A DNA stretch of 64,000 bases from positions 18,933,001 through 18,997,000 of the forward strand of contig JAWQUS010000016.1 in NCBI GenBank assembly GCA_036365455.1. The letters are read 5' to 3'. The DNA comes from Macrosoma leucophasiata. Lineage: Eukaryota; Arthropoda; Insecta; Lepidoptera; Hedylidae. Below, one piece after another: positions 31,058-41,799 of the stretch. The position numbers were made by a program, and so were the translations under genes. The notes under the pieces are model-generated. The model was not told the DNA's origin and did no database searches. It worked only from the letters and a program-made list of their open reading frames with translations. Each line of letters opens with the position of its first letter. The first letter of the stretch is position 1.

Positions 31058-31866
31058 TTTTTAGGGTTCCGTAGTAAACAAGGAACCCTTATAGTTTCGC
31101 CATGTCCGTCTGTCTGTCTGTCTGTCTGTCCGTCCGCGGTTTAGCGCAAAAATTATTAGTACTAGAGACTTTAAATTTAGCACAAGTATACACCTCAATT
31201 ACGCCGACAAAGTAATAGAATAAAAATGAGATAAAAATATTTTTTTGGGTAACCTCCCCTCCCCTACTAGTAACGCGCGGATATTTTTTTTTATTTTCGA
31301 TTTTCATATAGTGTGGTATTATTGGATAGGTCTTTAAAAAATATTACGGGTGTGCGAACATCATTTTTTGATTTAGTTTACTGTTCGTGACTTATTAAGC
31401 TTTAAAGTGCAAATTTTCGTTAGACTCAAGTGTCCCCCCCCTATAGACTAAACGGTTGTTGTTAGAAATTCAAACGTTACGGCGATAGTAGCTACATATA
31501 TCGAAATTAAAAGGAAAATTATTACACCTAAGTTGGCCCTGCAAGTTCGCGAGTAATAGTCGACCAAATGTATTTTACTAGATTTTTTTTTTTTTTTTTT
31601 ATGTTATGGAAGTGGCAAACAAGCATGCAGTTCACATTGATGTTAAGTGATGACTGCAGCCTATAGACACCCACACAAAGACCAAGGTCACAATGCAGAT
31701 GCGTTGCCACTGCTGAGGCCTAAGGTGTTATGCCTCTGTGCCGGAAATTACAGGGCCGTACTGGAAAAAAATTCGAACAACTCCATAGAAAATATTTTTT
31801 TCTTTTCATTACATCTCTTACTCTGTAACTACGGAACCCTACATTGCGCGTGCACTTGACCGGTTT
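31058..31866 (+). repeat. Repeat E, longest copy, split by B (E3)
   Basis: From ttagggttccgtagtaaaca and a tccgtctgtctgtctgtctg run to ctacggaaccctacattgcg and acttgaccggttt. gggttccgtag and ctacggaaccct are inverted, so it may have TIR-like ends. About 610 bp after removing B13. Confidence 0.7.
31580..31764 (-). repeat. Family B, 5'-truncated (B13), inside E
   Basis: T-run at left, cut at acagggccgta. It splits E between tttacta and ggaaaaaaattcg. E1 at 398 shows the joined version. Confidence 0.82.
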
Positions 31867-32159
31867 TAAAATAATGCACCGTTTATTCTAAAAGACTACT
31901 GAATTATTTAAATAAATAAGGCAACTATGGTTCATTTAAGTACTGTTTTGGATTAAAAGCTAAAATATCGACTAACATTTTGCGATCTTAAATTGGCTTC
32001 CAATCATTCCAATTAAACGATCGAATAGATATATTTTATTATACATTTACATTACCGACTGTAAAGTAAGGAGTTCAGAGCATGGCTTTCAATTATTGTA
32101 CCAATTATCGAATGAAACTTGAAGGTAATTTCATTTTGACATAAATAGGTTTACGTATT

Positions 32160-32202
32160 GATGTAGAGGTCGCGGGTTCAAGTCTTGCCTGAAGTCAATC
32201 AT
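32160..32202 (+). repeat. Family I 3' fragment
   Basis: gaggtcgcgggttcaagtct plus tgcctgaagtcaa is the T-arm and acceptor end of the I tRNA-like unit. Confidence 0.5.
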
Positions 32203-32213
32203 GCATTCAAATT

Positions 32214-32485
32214 TTAGGGGTCCGTATCTCAAAATTAAATAACGGAATACCTACTTATTACAACAGTCGTGCGTCTGTCTGTCATGCATTTTGATGATAA
32301 TTTTTTAACGTAGCGTACACTTTTGGGATACAAATTGGGGAATTCAAAATTTTTCCATAGTTTATTGTGTGATTTGTCGTGCGACAGGCCTAATTGTATG
32401 CATCTCATTTATGTATTTTTTGAACAATATAGACATTAACAGTTTCGATTTTATACCTATTTTCTTTGCGCTACGGAACCTTAAA
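32214..32485 (+). repeat. Degenerate repeat E (E6)
   Basis: ttaggggtccgtatctcaaa, gtctgtctgtc and the end tttgcgctacggaacctta keep the outline of E. Confidence 0.5.
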
Positions 32486-32489
32486 CACG

Positions 32490-33060
32490 AACCTTTGTAG
32501 GATTACTCGTGTGTCACACAACCAATGTCCACCCTGTATACCTATAAGTACAATTAGATATAATTTTTTGAAACACTTTTAATCTATGTTTTAATTTTAC
32601 CGTCCGATAATGCAATCTTAGAGATAAACCATTGAAACTCTTACGAGGTTATTGCACATCAGTTCTTCAACCATATGGAGTATGAGTAAGATGACCATTA
32701 GATATTATTTTGGACGGGACAGCTTTAGATTTTTGTCCCGCTGTCTCCAGTTAACGCAAACTAAGATTCGAACACAAAAGGGTAAAATAGATATAACAGT
32801 GTCAACCAAGGGCGGGAAAAGGTTTATAATGACGATAAAAAATCGACCTACTTGTACCTAAAAATTTCGGGCAGATAAAGGTATTTCGTGTTGGAGATTA
32901 TTTTCACCGTAAGTTTCAAAAAATATATTTTTTTCAATCGAATTACCCAATTAATAAGTATTATTGTTGAAAAGGGTTCTTTTTCATAAATCCTTAAATC
33001 ATTTATTGAATCTACAACGATATTATTAGTGTTAGTCCCTAAAATAGTAGGCATCATTTA
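32490..33060. other. No recognised feature
   Basis: AT-rich, with short frames only. Confidence 0.4.
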
Positions 33061-33065
33061 AGGTG

Positions 33066-33162
33066 AAACAGGTGGTGTTCGTGCCAAATCAGGTGGTGTT
33101 TGTGTAACACCAGGTGATGTTTGTGCTAAATCAGGTGGTGTTTATGCCAAAACAGGTGCCTA
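33066..33162 (+). repeat. 21-bp minisatellite, about 4.3 units
   Basis: Units start caggtggtgttcgtgccaaa at about 33071, 33092, 33113 and 33134, with a partial fifth. The period is a multiple of three and one frame (GGV.AKS) is open across it, but no start codon or longer ORF is present. Confidence 0.85.
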
Positions 33163-33164
33163 AA

Positions 33165-33605
33165 TGGAATTAGATTGTTTACATGAATCACACCTGTTGG
33201 TCGAATGTTGTTTACCAAGTCGAGTGAATATGCTCCCTTATATAATTCGCCATATCTTCACAAGATGGATTAATACTTGAACGGATTTTATGCCATACGA
33301 TGTAGCACGTTTTTCTGTTTGTCGAATTCTAAAAACATGTCATGTTAATTTTTTTCGCAAAACTCTCGTCTCAAACTTTTGTCAAAAATAATGGTCACCC
33401 CAGGTATACATGTAAGGGAATCAATAATCAATGCAGTTGGATGTTAACACGACATTAGTCCATCGTTATCTCTTGAATATCGAGAGTAAATTTGACTGAT
33501 GTAGTCACGATGCGCCGGCGCAACTTTCTTGTACAACTGAACTTAGGATGTGTGCTGAATCGCAACATGTGTAAATATAAATATTCTTTATTTCATACCA
33601 TAATA
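33165..33605. other. No recognised feature
   Basis: AT-rich, nothing recognised. Confidence 0.4.
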
Positions 33606-33712
33606 GGTTTTTTTATGTCATGATGTAGCAAGCAAGAATAGAGTTTACTTTGATTGTAAGTACCTAATACAAATAGCCTATAACATCGACATGAATACCA
33701 GAGATATCTAAT
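33606..33712 (-). repeat. B''-like fragment
   Basis: tttgattgtaagtacctaat and tagcctataacatcgacatg parallel 21400-21460. Confidence 0.45.
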
Positions 33713-33733
33713 ATGTACTACTAATCTTCATCA

Positions 33734-34073
33734 AATCTGAAGCGCGCATGGCCCAGCGGCTGGTGTAGATCGTAAGCGATCTACTCGGTTAAGCACTACG
33801 GGCGCGGTCGGGTAGTGTGATGGGTGACCGCTAGTGGCAAATTACGAGTAAATGCTCGTTTCCGTGCTTCGGAGGGCACGCTAAGCCGTCGGTCCCGGTT
33901 GCTATCGATGGATAGCAGTTGGTACATCCGACAGCGGGTTGGCCACTAACCCACCCACCTCCACTAATCCGCATTGGAGCAGCATGGTGGAGTAAGCTCC
34001 AGGCCTGCCCCCAAAAAGGGAGAGACTCGTGCCCAGCAGTGGGACGTATAATGTGTTGCCATTATTATTATTA
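33734..34073 (+). repeat. SINE family A (A5)
   Basis: 12-bp target duplication taatcttcatca at 33722-33733 and 34074-34085. The head keeps gatctactcggttaagcact, gggcgcggtcgggtagtg and gatgggtgaccgc. About 35 bp are deleted in the middle. Confidence 0.92.
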
Positions 34074-34329
34074 TAATCTTCATCACCCGTCGGGGTGGGG
34101 GATATCTGTCCCCGAAGCGTCGAGGGCGTGATCGAAGAGAGGCGATGCAAGCACGCAAGGAAACTCGCTAATAAAGCCATATACATTTTTATTTGTTTTT
34201 TTTTTGATAAAGAATTTTAGCGTTTTTTATGTTTGTAGATATATTTTTTTTTGGCATATTCTCTTTTCTACCTGAGCTATTCCCTCGCGTGTCGCTTACA
34301 ATTGATCTTGGGCAAGATTTTAGAGATTT

Positions 34330-34480
34330 CTATGTAAATGCGCTGCCACTCCTGAAGTTGGTATGCATCGTTGTCGGAAATTACTGGCTCGTGTTAATTT
34401 ACGTCATTCAAATGATTACCACCTGATCAGTACATGATAACACGGAACAATACTAAGCGGTAATTAGATTAGGAAAAAAA
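34330..34480 (-). repeat. Very old B-like fragment
   Basis: aaatgcgctgccactcctga, gtcggaaattactggc and gattaccacctgatcagtac preserve B order. Confidence 0.4.
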
Positions 34481-34504
34481 ATTGCCACTACGAATAGTCT
34501 TAAG

Positions 34505-34590
34505 CAGCGTGGCAGTGGGTAGGGCACATAGCTCGAAGAATCGACAGCCGTTGGGGCAGAAGACCTGGTGAAGGTTGCTGGTAATCGCTG
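34505..34590 (+). pseudogene. LINE H fragment, internally deleted
   Basis: In frame: WVGHIARRIDSRWGRR, part of the LINE H C-terminal domain. A jump of frame follows to sequence encoding DLVKVAGNR, about 30 codons further on in the 9.3 kb copy's family. Confidence 0.65.
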
Positions 34591-34618
34591 TATCTTATAA
34601 ATGTATAAAAGCGGAAGG

Positions 34619-35021
34619 GAGTTTTGGCGGGAACCTTGAAAGAGGCGTATGGTGCTCTTATTTTATTTCATTTTCTTGGTGTATTTTGAAGTTATATTGA
34701 ATAAAGTTGGTGGCATTTTGTTTGAAATTGGTTTATTACAGTGCCCGTGTATAGTGAAATAGAATAACAGTGCGAAAACACGACCTACCTAGGTTGCCTA
34801 CAAAACTTCATTGTAAATGTTCTGGTAAAGTAGCCATCGCTTTACTCGAATAACTTGACTGTAACTCACTTGACTGACATAAAATACTTGATACTTACAT
34901 ATTATACTTGATGACTATATTATACTAACTTTTACGCTGCTTAAATAAATACGAAATATCGTTTTACTTGACACTGGCAATATGCGTAATAGCGATGCCA
35001 TAATAACAAAAAAAAAAACAA
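34619..35021 (+). repeat. A-tailed retroposon P (P1)
   Basis: 12-bp duplication aaaagcggaagg at 34607-34618 and 35022-35033, with an A-rich tail ending at 35021. It starts gagttttggcgggaaccttg. No ORF. A related sequence lies inverted and partly tandem at 46852-47455. Possibly a SINE or a retrocopied RNA; the class is unknown. Confidence 0.75.
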
Positions 35022-35039
35022 AAAAGCGGAAGGTCATTC

Positions 35040-35505
35040 ACTCATTCACTCACTCACTCAATCAGTCACACATCATCGACTTATAAGCCATTATAACGTC
35101 AAAAATAAACGAAAAATTCCTTACATAATTGAATTAGCAACCATCTGGCATCAACTTTATTGTGTACTAAACCTAAGGTCTTTTACATAAGTTTATGGTC
35201 TTCGTTGTGGCGGCCATTAATTAAATCCTTATATAAAGAGGTTTGCAAACATTTTGAATGACAAAATTGCAACTGAAGACTAGTTACAAGACTACTGCCC
35301 TGCCAACTGACGGATGGTATAATTGATGTTTTTGATGTTTTAGCGAACGCTAATGAGGACATGGGTAAAGAAATTAATAATTTTATTTAGTTATTGTAGA
35401 AATGATGCGGATCTTCTCGCATACAATACTTCTGACATCCTTTTACACGAATATAATTTCAACAATGTATGAAGTTCGCGAAAACCTGCGATGAAGTTAA
35501 TAATT
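35040..35505. other. No recognised feature
   Basis: It starts with a short tcattcactcactcactcaa slippage repeat. Confidence 0.4.
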
Positions 35506-35640
35506 AACACCTTAGGCCTTAGGAGTGGTAACGCGTCTGCATTTTGTCCTTGATCTTTGTGTGGGTCTATAGGCTGCAGCCAACACTTAACATCAATGTG
35601 AACTGCTTAATTGTTTGCCACTTCCATTACATTAAAAAAA
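35506..35640 (+). repeat. Family B 3' half (B14)
   Basis: caccttaggccttaggagtg to ccattacattaaaaaaa. Confidence 0.8.
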
Positions 35641-35723
35641 TATATATTTTTATTTTGCTTGTTTAAGAAAGTTTAAAATTTGATGGCGACCTTTTAAAAC
35701 TATTGTTTTATTTTTTAAGGTAC

Positions 35724-36002
35724 GTAACTTCGCGCCTGTAATCCCCGAAGGGGTAGGCAGAGGTAAATGCATGCATTCAATCATACATGCAAACACCCAC
35801 GACTCGCCGGTTACGTTTTGGCCCATGTAACAGGTGGCGAACCTGTTGCCATCTCCGGGCACATTATCAAACTCAGGGGTACTGGGAAACTTCCAGAAAA
35901 TGGAAAAATCCCAATAGAAGCAGAGATAAAGGATTTTAACCGTTATCTCTAATATCCCCGACCCGGGAATCGAACCCAGGACCTCCAGCGTAATAGTAGT
36001 GG
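35724..36002 (-). repeat. SINE family C, 5'-truncated (C5)
   Basis: 12-bp duplication tttttaaggtac at 35712-35723 and 36003-36014. The head is cut within the tRNA part: B box present, A box missing. Confidence 0.9.
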
Positions 36003-36179
36003 TTTTTAAGGTACATTTTTGTAAACAGCACTATGTAAACATAACCGTCATTCCAGCCGAATAACATCCATTGCTGGACAAAGCCTTCCCCAAACACCAG
36101 TGTTGCGCGTTATAAGGAGAGAATATGTCATAATCGCCACGCTTGGCTGGCGGATTGGCGATCGCAGTGACGGTAGTTT

Positions 36180-36350
36180 TTTATCGCAGGACGCTGCTGC
36201 CCACCCCGCGTTGTTATATTTACTACCGCCCTGTTGGAATGGTTTGATCGCCATTGTTCGGTTGACTGACTGCGCTGGTGGAAGAATTCTCTTCCAGTGG
36301 AAAAAAATTCTTCCGCTAGTGGGCGGTGGGGTCGACACGTCCCGATGCCA
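36180..36350 (+). repeat. Repeat X (X1)
   Basis: ccaccccgcgttgttatatt, ggttgactgactgcgctgg and gaagaattctcttccagtgg with aattcttccgctagtg. Partly shared with 39540 and 43010. Contains an internal inverted repeat around gaattctcttcc. Confidence 0.5.
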
Positions 36351-36390
36351 AAAGTAAAAATAATAGTATTTTTTATTTAATAAACCCAAA

Positions 36391-36540
36391 CCCCCTTATT
36401 CATAAACTTACGTATTTTAGCTAAAGTGTTGCTAATCTCTCCTTTGTCTTTTTCTATCCTGCACATTTGACAATGCAACTGACAAAGACAAAGCATTCTA
36501 TTGCTGAAACGTATCTAATGTACGTTTATGAATAAGGGGG
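36391..36540. repeat. Palindromic MITE H (H2)
   Basis: cccccttattcataaac ... gtttatgaataaggggg, ~90% like H1. Confidence 0.8.
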
Positions 36541-36798
36541 TTAATCTGTACCTGTCGCAAAAGCCGTTCAAGTATCATCTTTGAGTGTAGTAGGAGAGAT
36601 ACTGAACCCTATGAGTACCTACCGTTGGCCCTGTAAGGCTAGAAATTTTGTAGTTATGAATCATAACATGCTAAGTACAAAAACCATCGCCCGGCAAGGA
36701 TCAACCCGTCACGTCGTCAACCCTATATTTTTGAAAATGAAAAAAAAAAGTAAAAAATCAACTAGTCGCTGTAAGCTTGAAATTTTTATATGATTTAG

Positions 36799-37076
36799 TT
36801 TTTTTTATGTCATGGAAGTGGCAAACAAGCTTGCAGTTCACATTGATGTTAAGTGATGACTGCAGCCTATAGATACCCACACAAAGACCAAGGCCAGATG
36901 CGTTACCACTCCTGAGGCCCAAGGTGATATCCCTCTGTGCCGGAAAGTACAGGGCCGTACATTACCACCTAACCGGAACACGATAGTGCTGAACACTACC
37001 ATTCAGCGGCAAGTTTATAGGTAATGCGGTAGTGCCTACGCCCGTGAGCTCCGTCACTGGAGCTCTACCACCAGTA
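36799..37076 (-). repeat. Family B (B15)
   Basis: Full minus copy with several small deletions. Confidence 0.8.
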
Positions 37077-38124
37077 AAGTATAGTATAGTAAAGTTTGAA
37101 AAATAATGACAGGCGATTACGATGAGCACAAGTGCCTACCAGGCAAACCGAAAGGTGTGATTTTTATACGTCTTTTTAATATTTAGTGATAGGTGAACTT
37201 TTGTATTGGTACCTAAAATAAAATGAAAACAAAACATTTTCACATAAACTTCGCGTTAGCAATCTCAAGAATGTTAGAAATGCACTAATAAAGATGTTCA
37301 CCTCTACCTACCTATACACATTCGAATGGCTCGCTTTTCATTGGTAATCATGAATCGTGAAGTCATATTTATGCATTAGAAATCTAAACGTAAAAAAACA
37401 CGCAATTCCGACGCCCACGTCGTGTGACGAGATATCATTCGTGTATGCGCGTGATTTTCCAATTTGTGACGGGCCGTGATTGGTCGGCATCGGCGGCGGG
37501 GAAATTACGTGATAGTACGAGTATGGCGGAGTATTGCAATGGTTTTTGCACGGATAGAAATCTCGATTGTGTTCGAAATCAATTGTAAAAAGATGTATTG
37601 GTTTCAGTTAATTGTATAGTGCGTGTTGTATAATATTATACTCGTAAAAAAATACGGCAATGCTCTGATTGGTAATCTGTGGAAATCAGTTCAATGATTT
37701 TCTCATGTGTATTTAGATAAATCGAAGAAAAATCGTATATTTTTTCTATTAACTATAGGTATATTTTCTACTACCAAAAATTCAAAAATTCAAAATTCAA
37801 TTTATTAATTCAAATAATTTATTTCAAATTGGTCTACAAGGACAGGACACTTTTGCATTGGCTACCTAGAGAGAATAACTTATAATAATAATCCAATAGG
37901 TATTAATAAATACCAATTTAATAATAATATTTAACCGGTACGTGAATCATGAAATGGCAGCCATTGCTCTCCTCGACCATTTTGAAGGGAAGTGAGCAAC
38001 CTGTCACACGACGCCGCCGAATTTTTTCAACTTTCTTGTTTAGTTGTAGATATCATAAATTATATTTTTGAGTTGGTGCATTTACGTAACGTTTGAATAA
38101 AAAGTTCAAATATAATTTTTATAA
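37077..38124. other. Mostly unrecognised
   Basis: A GC-richer patch lies at about 37400-37545 (ccgacgcccacgtcgtgtga, ggcatcggcggcgggg). At 37780-37860 an A/T-rich stretch (ttcaatttattaattcaaat, acaaggacaggacac) looks like a LINE 3' end on the minus strand. Confidence 0.4.
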
Positions 38125-38640
38125 CGTGTAGGTAAACATGTGCTTAGTGCATTTTTAACAACAAATCGAGGCGTCACAATCGACAATAAGATGTGCCTCG
38201 TAAAATTACTGATTTTCCCAATATTTCTCTACGGAGTGGAAACATGGACCATTCTGTCACGAGAAAGACTCAGAATAGATGCATTTGGGATGTGGTGTTG
38301 GCGAAGAATGTTGCGCATACCGTGGACAGCCTGGCGAACGAATTCAATCTCAATTTTATCGCAACTTTATATAACAGACCGCCTCTCCACTTTGTGCCTT
38401 CGTCGGATCATGAGCTATTTTGGTCATATAATTTAGACACGGGGAAAATAGCTTGGATAAACTGATTGTTGTGGGAAATGTTGAGGGGAAAAGGGCAAGA
38501 GGTCGGTCTCCAATCAGATGGTCTGACCAGCTCAAGGACAACCCAGCATCGCTTTTTTTCACCACGGTGCAAATGGCCGCAGACCGGAGCCGATGGAGAC
38601 ATTTCGTCCGATCGAGTGTGATGCCAGAATGATCACGATG
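38125..38640 (+). pseudogene. LINE V ORF2 C-terminus, frameshifted
   Basis: 38140-38436 reads RGVTIDNKMCLVKLLIFPIF, LYGVETWTILSRERLRI and MWCWRRMLRIPWTAWRTN, ending near YFGHII, a signature of lepidopteran endonuclease-RT LINEs (RTE-like). After stops, another frame reads VVGNVEGKRARGRSPIRWSD and AADRSRWRHFVRSSVMPE. Indels near 38437-38465 break it. Confidence 0.85.
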
Positions 38641-38756
38641 AGATGGAATCCTAAAATTTCAGTTCATTTATACATAACATCTCTACTAGCACGTGTCTCA
38701 AAATGTATTAATAACATTAAAGTAAGAAACTCTATAATTACCTACAACTTAGGTAA

Positions 38757-38865
38757 TAATTATCACAGGCAAAACAATAGGCTTCAGGGATGGCAACGCA
38801 TCTGCATCTTGAGGATAGGTTTTTGAGTAGATGTCAGTAGGCTGCAGTCAGTTCTAGATTAGAGT
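38757..38865 (+). repeat. Family B' 3' part
   Basis: ttatcacaggcaaaacaat, gatggcaacgcatctgcatc, gtaggctgcagtcag. Confidence 0.55.
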
Positions 38866-39021
38866 ATAAGCCAATTAAGCAATTCAGGACATCACATCGT
38901 GGGAGAATTTGCTCATATAGGGACACACAGGCGTATTTAAGACATAACTAAAGACGGCATCATCACAATCATCAGCCGACAGATGTAGACTCCGAGACAA
39001 AAGTCTTTTTGAAATAAAAAT

Positions 39022-39390
39022 AGTTTTCAGATTTATCTCGCGTTTGAAAAAAAGTTGTGTTAATCCTGATCGCTACGCAAGGCGTTTGCGAAATAGATGG
39101 AGGTAGTTGCAGATAATAATTTATCAAACTGCTGTCAGACAAATGTCACCACATGGCCGAATACTCAAACGTCACTCAATTTTAAGCAACTCTCAAATGT
39201 GCGCTATTTCTATCGTTTGAACGTGTTTTATAAAGATAGAAGACTTTTAAGTCCCACTTAGATTTAAGTGACGTTTGAGTATTTGGCCGTCAGTCTGCCC
39301 GAGACCACGGAAGCTGAAAAGCGACCGAAACGTCGGGTTCGATTCTAAATAATCATTTTAGTTTTATATACGCGAGATAAATCCGAAAAC
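39022..39390. repeat. Repeat U with inverted ends
   Basis: gttttcagatttatctcgcg and cgcgagataaatccgaaaac are inverted 20-mers with one mismatch. Inside is accgaaacgtcgggttcgat. Related ends occur at 53510 and 56712. Confidence 0.6.
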
Positions 39391-39539
39391 GAGTTTTTGT
39401 AGCTCGCGAAAACCTAAGAACATACTACAAAAGTCTTTCCCAGAAATGTCCTACAACAGTGTTTTCATTAGCGAAAATATGTCAATAAGTATAATGTACG
39501 CTTGTGTGAAGTGGCTATAGTAGTGCCGGTACTTTTAAC

Positions 39540-39725
39540 GCGATACTCTCTTGTTCATCCCGCGTTGTTGTATTTACTGCCGCCTATCGGTGGTTTGGTA
39601 ATAATGGTGGTAGTGGTTTTGCAGCCATTTTTCGATTGACTGACTGCACTAGAATTCTCCTCCACAAGTGACCACTGCTCACTTGTGAGAGTCAGTACGT
39701 CATGACGCCCCTAATCAGCCACTAG
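39540..39725 (+). repeat. Repeat X (X2)
   Basis: catcccgcgttgttgtattt, cgattgactgactgcact, agaattctcctccac. Confidence 0.45.
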
Positions 39726-39729
39726 TCAG

Positions 39730-40088
39730 TACGGCACACGCTTACAGACGGATATTTAAACAGAAATACGCTGAACTAAGTCCATACCAATAATTTACCA
39801 TAGATGCGATACAAAATCTTTATATCATTCAATGACCGACGTAAGATTGATGAAGCCTGATGTAGATCATGTATCAAGAGGCTGTGCCTCATAAATCGGC
39901 ATCACACTCAAATCACAATTTCTGTCAACCCTAGTCCAACATCACGTTGAATTTAAAATGCACTGTGAAATAATAAATAACGAAAGCGACTTGCGCGGGA
40001 CAGTAATAGATAGCCCACGGAATTTAGCAACAGCGGATAGCGTTTGAGTTCTGTTTTTTCAAATTATTTACAGATTTTTATATTTTAA
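39730..40088. other. No recognised feature
   Basis: No repeat partner seen. Confidence 0.4.
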
Positions 40089-40349
40089 CTAGTTGACCCG
40101 GCAATCTTTGTTGATTGACTGAGAACGAAACGTGTCAAAGGTTTGATAGATACGGACTATTTGTATGGGAAAATAAAATTGTGGTTTTTACTATTTCCCT
40201 TCAATTTCTTCATACTTTCTTAACTTTTTAACCTTTCCTGGGCTTTCAAAAAACATTTAAAACCAAAATTAGCCGAATCAGTCCTGCCGTTTTCGAGTTT
40301 AGCGAGACTAACGAACAGCAATTGATGTTTATTTATATTTTATTAATTA
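40089..40349 (-). mobile_element. Helitron-like element, minus strand
   Basis: It begins CTAGttgacccggcaatctt and contains tcctgccgttttcgagttta and gactaacgaacagcaatt. It is immediately followed by another such end. Confidence 0.6.
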
Positions 40350-40430
40350 CTAGCGACCCGCTACGGCTTCACACGAGGGGGGCCTTTATTATATTTAAGG
40401 GGGCGCGCCCGACTTCTTTGACAAAAACCG
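40350..40430 (-). repeat. Helitron-like end, back to back with the previous one
   Basis: CTAGcgacccgctacggctt at 40350, then a ggggggcc run. The interior is not recognisable. Confidence 0.5.
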
Positions 40431-40659
40431 TAATATTTAGGTAAATATAAATATGATATTGATAAATTATAGATTTAAACGTTCCTCAGAAAAGTCTGTT
40501 TGCAATATTTCAAACAAGTACAAAATCTGTTCACAACTTTCCGAGATTATCGTATACATACAGACAGAAAAAATAAGGGGATACTTTATAATATGTAGTG
40601 ATAAGCGTTCCCCACCAAAAAATTGTGAAAAAATGGTATTTTAACGCATCTAAAGAGAT

Positions 40660-41690
40660 ACCTACAGCTAAAGATTTAATTTCGTTTTCCATCTCTGATT
40701 ACACGGTAATACCCATCTTCGAATACATAGGAATGACCTTACTTCATTGCAATAAGCTAACGAGTGTTAGCGCGTCACTCTGATTACCCAGGGTGAAATA
40801 GTTTAAGCTATATTATTGTGTCGTGGTAGTTTTGAGTTTGCTAACATTATGACATTAAACAACTTTGATACTGCTAGACCGTTCATAATTTCCACATTAT
40901 TTAAGTTTAGTAACTAAAATAAATAAGATGCTAGAAAAAAATAGATTATCAAGAGACGCCTACAGCTAATGATTTGTTTTCTGACAACACGCTCCGCTCA
41001 TAATAATGCCCAAACCTCACCGCGTATAAATTGCAATAAGGTAACGAGGGTTCGCGCGTCACTATGACTAAGCATTTTATGAACAAACACGTTTTCATAA
41101 TTTCATCAATGCTGTATTAATAATAATAGTGATTTGAATGACCATTTGTTACGGAATAACGCTTTCATACAGCTACATACCGTTGCAGCCTAATGTAGGA
41201 AACATATTGTTGCGGTATCGCCGGGGCAGTACCGTTCTAAACTGGCGCTGAGATACGACAAAAAATCGCTACCGTCAGAAACCGCATGTCCTTGAAAGAA
41301 GGGTTACTTGATAGATCCAGGCCAGCTTTGTTGATATATGTTAATACATAATTTCTAACTCATCTAACTATTAGAAGATGCAAGAAACAAAATATTTATT
41401 TTTAAGGAAGTCTACATTTGTTTTTTTCAATCTCTGATGACACGCCCCGCTCATAGCAATGGCTGAACCTCACCGCATATAAATTGCAATGAGCTAACGA
41501 GTGTTCGCGCGTCACTCTGACTAGGCGTTTTGTGTAAAACGCGTTCTCATAATTTCATCAGAGTTTGTTAGTGATATAGTGGTTTAAATGACCATTTGTT
41601 ACGTTACTTGACCATGTCACATGAATTGATTGAACCAGGGTGAAATAGTTCAAGTTATGCCGTGGTAGTTTACAGTTTGCACATATTACT
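40660..41690 (+). repeat. Repeat W, three diverged units
   Basis: The core attgcaat(a/g)agctaacgagt followed by gttcgcgcgtcactctgac recurs at about 40747, 41029 and 41485. Shared flanks include gatttgttttctgac-like text before and gaatgaccatttgttacg after. agggtgaaatagtt..aagttat..gtggtagttt follows units 1 and 3. No ORF spans a unit. Confidence 0.65.
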
Positions 41691-41699
41691 CGCAACTTA

Positions 41700-41790
41700 T
41701 TAGGGTTCCGTAGTACAAGGTGGTCGCCATGTCGGTCCATCTGTCGGAAGCTTAGCTCAGAAATTCGTTGTGCTAGAAATGGAATGAAAT
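41700..41790 (+). repeat. Repeat E 5' end (E4)
   Basis: ttagggttccgtagtacaag, gccatgtcggtccatctgtc. Confidence 0.6.
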
Positions 41791-41799
41791 GAAATTTAT

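Noticed and set aside
31089..31140. gtctgtctgtctgtctg runs as independent microsatellites
   Set aside because: They are part of repeat E and of Helitron-like interiors in every case seen.
33066..33162. CRISPR-like array
   Set aside because: Repeats are contiguous with no spacers, in a eukaryotic genome; it is a minisatellite.
34619..35021. P as a solo LTR (aataaa and TATA-like motifs seen in one orientation)
   Set aside because: P1 has a 12-bp duplication and an A tail, which fits retroposition rather than an LTR with a 4-6 bp duplication. Left as unclassified.
37395..37545. GC-rich patch as a host promoter or CpG island
   Set aside because: No exon, splice signal or core promoter could be placed next to it.
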